Below, piece after piece: positions 21,777 through 23,648 of a stretch of DNA of 23,648 nt. A program made the translations under genes and the position numbers. The stretch is from Actinomycetales bacterium (GTDB taxonomy: Bacteria > Actinomycetota > Actinomycetes > Actinomycetales > BWSM-131). The DNA lies in NCBI GenBank assembly GCA_030149025.1, contig JASBSH010000420.1, forward strand, positions 1 to 23,648, written 5' to 3'. The number at the start of each line of letters is the position of its first letter. Within the stretch, counting starts at the first letter, position 1. The notes beneath the pieces are model-generated. The model was not told where the DNA came from. It did no database searches and saw only the letters and a program-made list of their open reading frames with translations.

Positions 21777-23603
21777 GTGCTGCTCGCCGACGTCGCCGCC
21801 GCGGTCCAGGAGGTCGCCGCGACGTCGTCGCGCTCCGCGAAGGCCCGCCGGCTCGCCGAGACACTGCGGGCCGCCAGGACCGAGGACCTGCCGGTCGTCG
21901 TCGCGTACCTGTCCGGGGAGCTGCGCCAGCGCCGCACGGGTATCGGCTGGCGCACGCTGGCCGACCGGCCCCCGCCCGCCACGGAGACGACGCTCACCGT
22001 CCACGACGCCGACGAGACGTTCGCTCGGGCCGAGCGTACGTCGGGAACCGGCGCTGACGGCGTCCGGCGCGATCTCGTGCACTCCCTGTTCTCGCGGGCC
22101 ACAGCGGCCGAGCAGCAGCTGCTGGCCGCGTTGATCGCCGGGGAGCTACGCCAGGGCGCGGCCGGCGGGGTGCTCGCCGACGCCATCGCGGTCGCCTCGG
22201 GCGCCGATCCCGCCGTCGTCCGCCGCGCGCTCACCCTGTCCGGCAGCCTGCCGGAGGTCGCGGTCGCCGCCCTGTCCGCACCCGACGCCGACACCGCGAA
22301 CAAGTACCTCGCCGACTTCGGACTCACGGTCGGCCGTGCCCTCGGTCCGATGCTCGCCCAGTCCGCACCGTCGGTGGCCGACGCCCTGGAGCGCACCGGT
22401 CCCGCCGCCGTGGAGTGGAAGCTCGACGGCATCCGGGTCCAGGTACACCGCGACGGCGAGCAGGTCCGCGTCTTCACCCGCAGCCTCGATGACGTCACCG
22501 ACCGCGTCCCGGAGACGGTCGAGGCCGTGCGTGCCCTGGCGGTCACGACCGTCGTCGCCGACGGGGAGCTCATCGCCCTGGACGGCAGCGGGGAGCTGCT
22601 GTCCGCGCGCCCGCTCCCGTTCCAGCAGACCTCCTCCCGCGTCGCCACGAGGACGACGCCACGCACTCCCGGCACAGACGCTCAGCCGCCGCTCACCACA
22701 GTGCCGCTCACAACAGTGCTTTTCGACCTGCTCCACCTGGACGGGACAGACCTGCTCGACGAGCCCTACGCCGTCCGCCGTGCCGAGCTGGAACGAGTGG
22801 CACCCGGTCTGGCGGTCCCCGCAAGCCGCGTGACCGCCGTCCAGGATGCGGAGCAGTTCGCGGCCGACGCGCTGGCGCGCGGGCACGAGGGAGTGGTCGT
22901 GAAGGCGCTGGAGGCGCCGTACGCCATGGGCCGGCGCGGCGCCGCCTGGGTGAAGGTGAAGCCCCGCACCACGTTCGACCTCGTCGTGCTGGCAGCGGAG
23001 TGGGGCCACGGCCGGCGAACCGGCTGGCTGTCGAACCTCCACCTCGGCGCCCGCGACCCCATGGGCGAGTACGGGCCGCCGGGCGGGTTCGTGATGCTCG
23101 GCAAGACGTTCAAGGGCATGACCGACGAGCTGCTGCGCTGGCAGACCGGGAAGCTGCAGGAGATCGCGACCGGCGGCACGCGCGGGCGGGTGGACGTCCG
23201 GCCCGAGCTGGTCGTCGAGATCGCGCTCGACGGCGTGCAGACCTCGCCCCGCTACCCGGCGGGGATGGCGCTGCGGTTCGCGCGGGTCCTGCGGTACCGG
23301 CCGGACAAGACAGCGGACGAGGCGGACACCGTGGACGACGTCAGGCGGCTCCACGTCGGAGGCTGCCGTCCGCCTCGTCCGCGGCGCTGGAGCCGCGCCG
23401 CGCCTGCGCCATCGTGCGTCCGAACGACGCCGTCAATCCGAGCACGACCGCCGCGACCAGCAGCGCGCCCGCCACACCAGTGCCCATCCCGGCGAGCGCG
23501 CCGACCACCACGGCGCCGATCGCCGTGCCGGTGTCGAACGAGGCGTTCCACACTGCGCTCGCCGTCGCAGCGGACTCACGACCCACCCTCGCCACGGCGA
23601 TGA
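21777..23603 (+). CDS. ATP-dependent DNA ligase (LigB-like), with long overlapping tail
   Basis: The enzyme seals nicks using ATP. An N-terminal ligase DNA-binding domain (GVLADAIAVASGADPAVVRR) leads to the nucleotidyl motif I VEWKLDGIRVQVHRDG with Lys215. Motif III/IIIa lies in VLFDLLHLDGTDLLDE, motif IV in GHEGVVVKALEAPYAMGRRG, motif V in AWVKVKPRTTFDLVVLAAEW, and the OB-fold has FVMLGKTFKGMTDELLRWQT and RPELVVEIALDGVQ. The homologous part ends near residue 525 (DTVDDVRRLH), close to the usual length of about 510. The frame then continues to 23603 as an Arg/Pro-rich tail of about 80 residues lying antisense to the MFS gene, probably because the normal stop has been lost. The start GTG 21777 has no ribosome-binding site; CATCAT at 21765-21770 could be a -10 for a leaderless message. 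Confidence 0.9.
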   Translation: MLLADVAAAVQEVAATSSRSAKARRLAETLRAARTEDLPVVVAYLSGELRQRRTGIGWRTLADRPPPATETTLTVHDADETFARAERTSGTGADGVRRDLVHSLFSRATAAEQQLLAALIAGELRQGAAGGVLADAIAVASGADPAVVRRALTLSGSLPEVAVAALSAPDADTANKYLADFGLTVGRALGPMLAQSAPSVADALERTGPAAVEWKLDGIRVQVHRDGEQVRVFTRSLDDVTDRVPETVEAVRALAVTTVVADGELIALDGSGELLSARPLPFQQTSSRVATRTTPRTPGTDAQPPLTTVPLTTVLFDLLHLDGTDLLDEPYAVRRAELERVAPGLAVPASRVTAVQDAEQFAADALARGHEGVVVKALEAPYAMGRRGAAWVKVKPRTTFDLVVLAAEWGHGRRTGWLSNLHLGARDPMGEYGPPGGFVMLGKTFKGMTDELLRWQTGKLQEIATGGTRGRVDVRPELVVEIALDGVQTSPRYPAGMALRFARVLRYRPDKTADEADTVDDVRRLHVGGCRPPRPRRWSRAAPAPSCVRTTPSIRARPPRPAARPPHQCPSRRARRPPRRRSPCRCRTRRSTLRSPSQRTHDPPSPRR

Positions 23604-23648
23604 CGAGGGTGAGGTTCTGCACCGCCCCGTAGCTGATCCCGAACACCG
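23341..23648 (-). CDS. MFS transporter, C-terminal fragment
   Basis: Only the C-terminal 102 or so residues lie in the window; the gene continues beyond its right edge. ISYGAVQNLTLVIAVARVGR, ATASAVWNASFDTGTAIGAV and a final helix (GVAGALLVAAVVLGLTASFG) correspond to helices 10-12 of a major facilitator exporter ('GxGxxQNxTLVxMFxRVxxxxxGTASAVWNxAxDxGTGxGA'). The protein ends with a hydrophilic tail. The stop at 23341-23343 lies just where the DNA ligase homology ends, so the two genes meet tail to tail. Substrate unknown. Confidence 0.82.
   Translation of the reverse strand, partial: VFGISYGAVQNLTLVIAVARVGRESAATASAVWNASFDTGTAIGAVVVGALAGMGTGVAGALLVAAVVLGLTASFGRTMAQARRGSSAADEADGSLRRGAA

Overview
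The window comes from a high-GC Gram-positive bacterium, almost certainly an actinomycete. The evidence is the uniform GC-rich coding bias, a HrdB/SigA-type primary sigma factor with a Lys/Ala-rich N-terminal extension, actinobacterial families (DUF1876, DUF4192, DUF7455), a SAM-IV-type riboswitch, and several genes that appear to lack a leader. Topoisomerase IV genes sitting close to the primary sigma factor gene resembles the parC/parE/hrdB neighbourhood of Streptomyces. The genus cannot be fixed from the sequence alone.

Layout. 1-3588: the tail of a nitroreductase, a DUF1876 gene, parC and a flavodoxin-like gene. 3589-7200, between parC and parE: a short intergenic repeat pair, then three damaged minus-strand genes (a YnfM-type MFS transporter with its middle missing, a FhuF-like 2Fe-2S ferric reductase cut by an in-frame TGA, and a tandem-GNAT acetyltransferase with several lesions). 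One intact lipoprotein nuclease lies among them. 7201-12099: parE, which has lost the segment carrying the Toprim EGDSA motif, then divergent DUF7455 and DUF456 genes, a strong hairpin terminator, and the primary sigma factor gene. 12220-13966: a HhH-GPD glycosylase, a universal stress protein and a Nudix hydrolase. 14000-16771: a metY-metX methionine operon led by a SAM-IV riboswitch and a short upstream ORF whose stop overlaps the metY start. 16825-21719: a minus-strand run of DUF4192, DUF1232, a membrane-anchored metzincin-like protease, an M16 peptidase with a PH-like tail, and EcsC. 21777-23648: an ATP-dependent DNA ligase and the end of a convergent MFS transporter gene.

How the genes relate. 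MetY and MetX make O-acetylhomoserine and convert it to homocysteine, and the riboswitch would lower their expression when S-adenosylmethionine is plentiful. ParC and ParE should form topoisomerase IV, but ParE as written lacks a catalytic Toprim glutamate. The most notable observations are the ParE deletion, the cluster of decayed genes beside it, and the metY leader combining riboswitch, possible alternative hairpin and coupled small ORF. No CRISPR array, phage, insertion sequence or complete tRNA/rRNA gene was seen.
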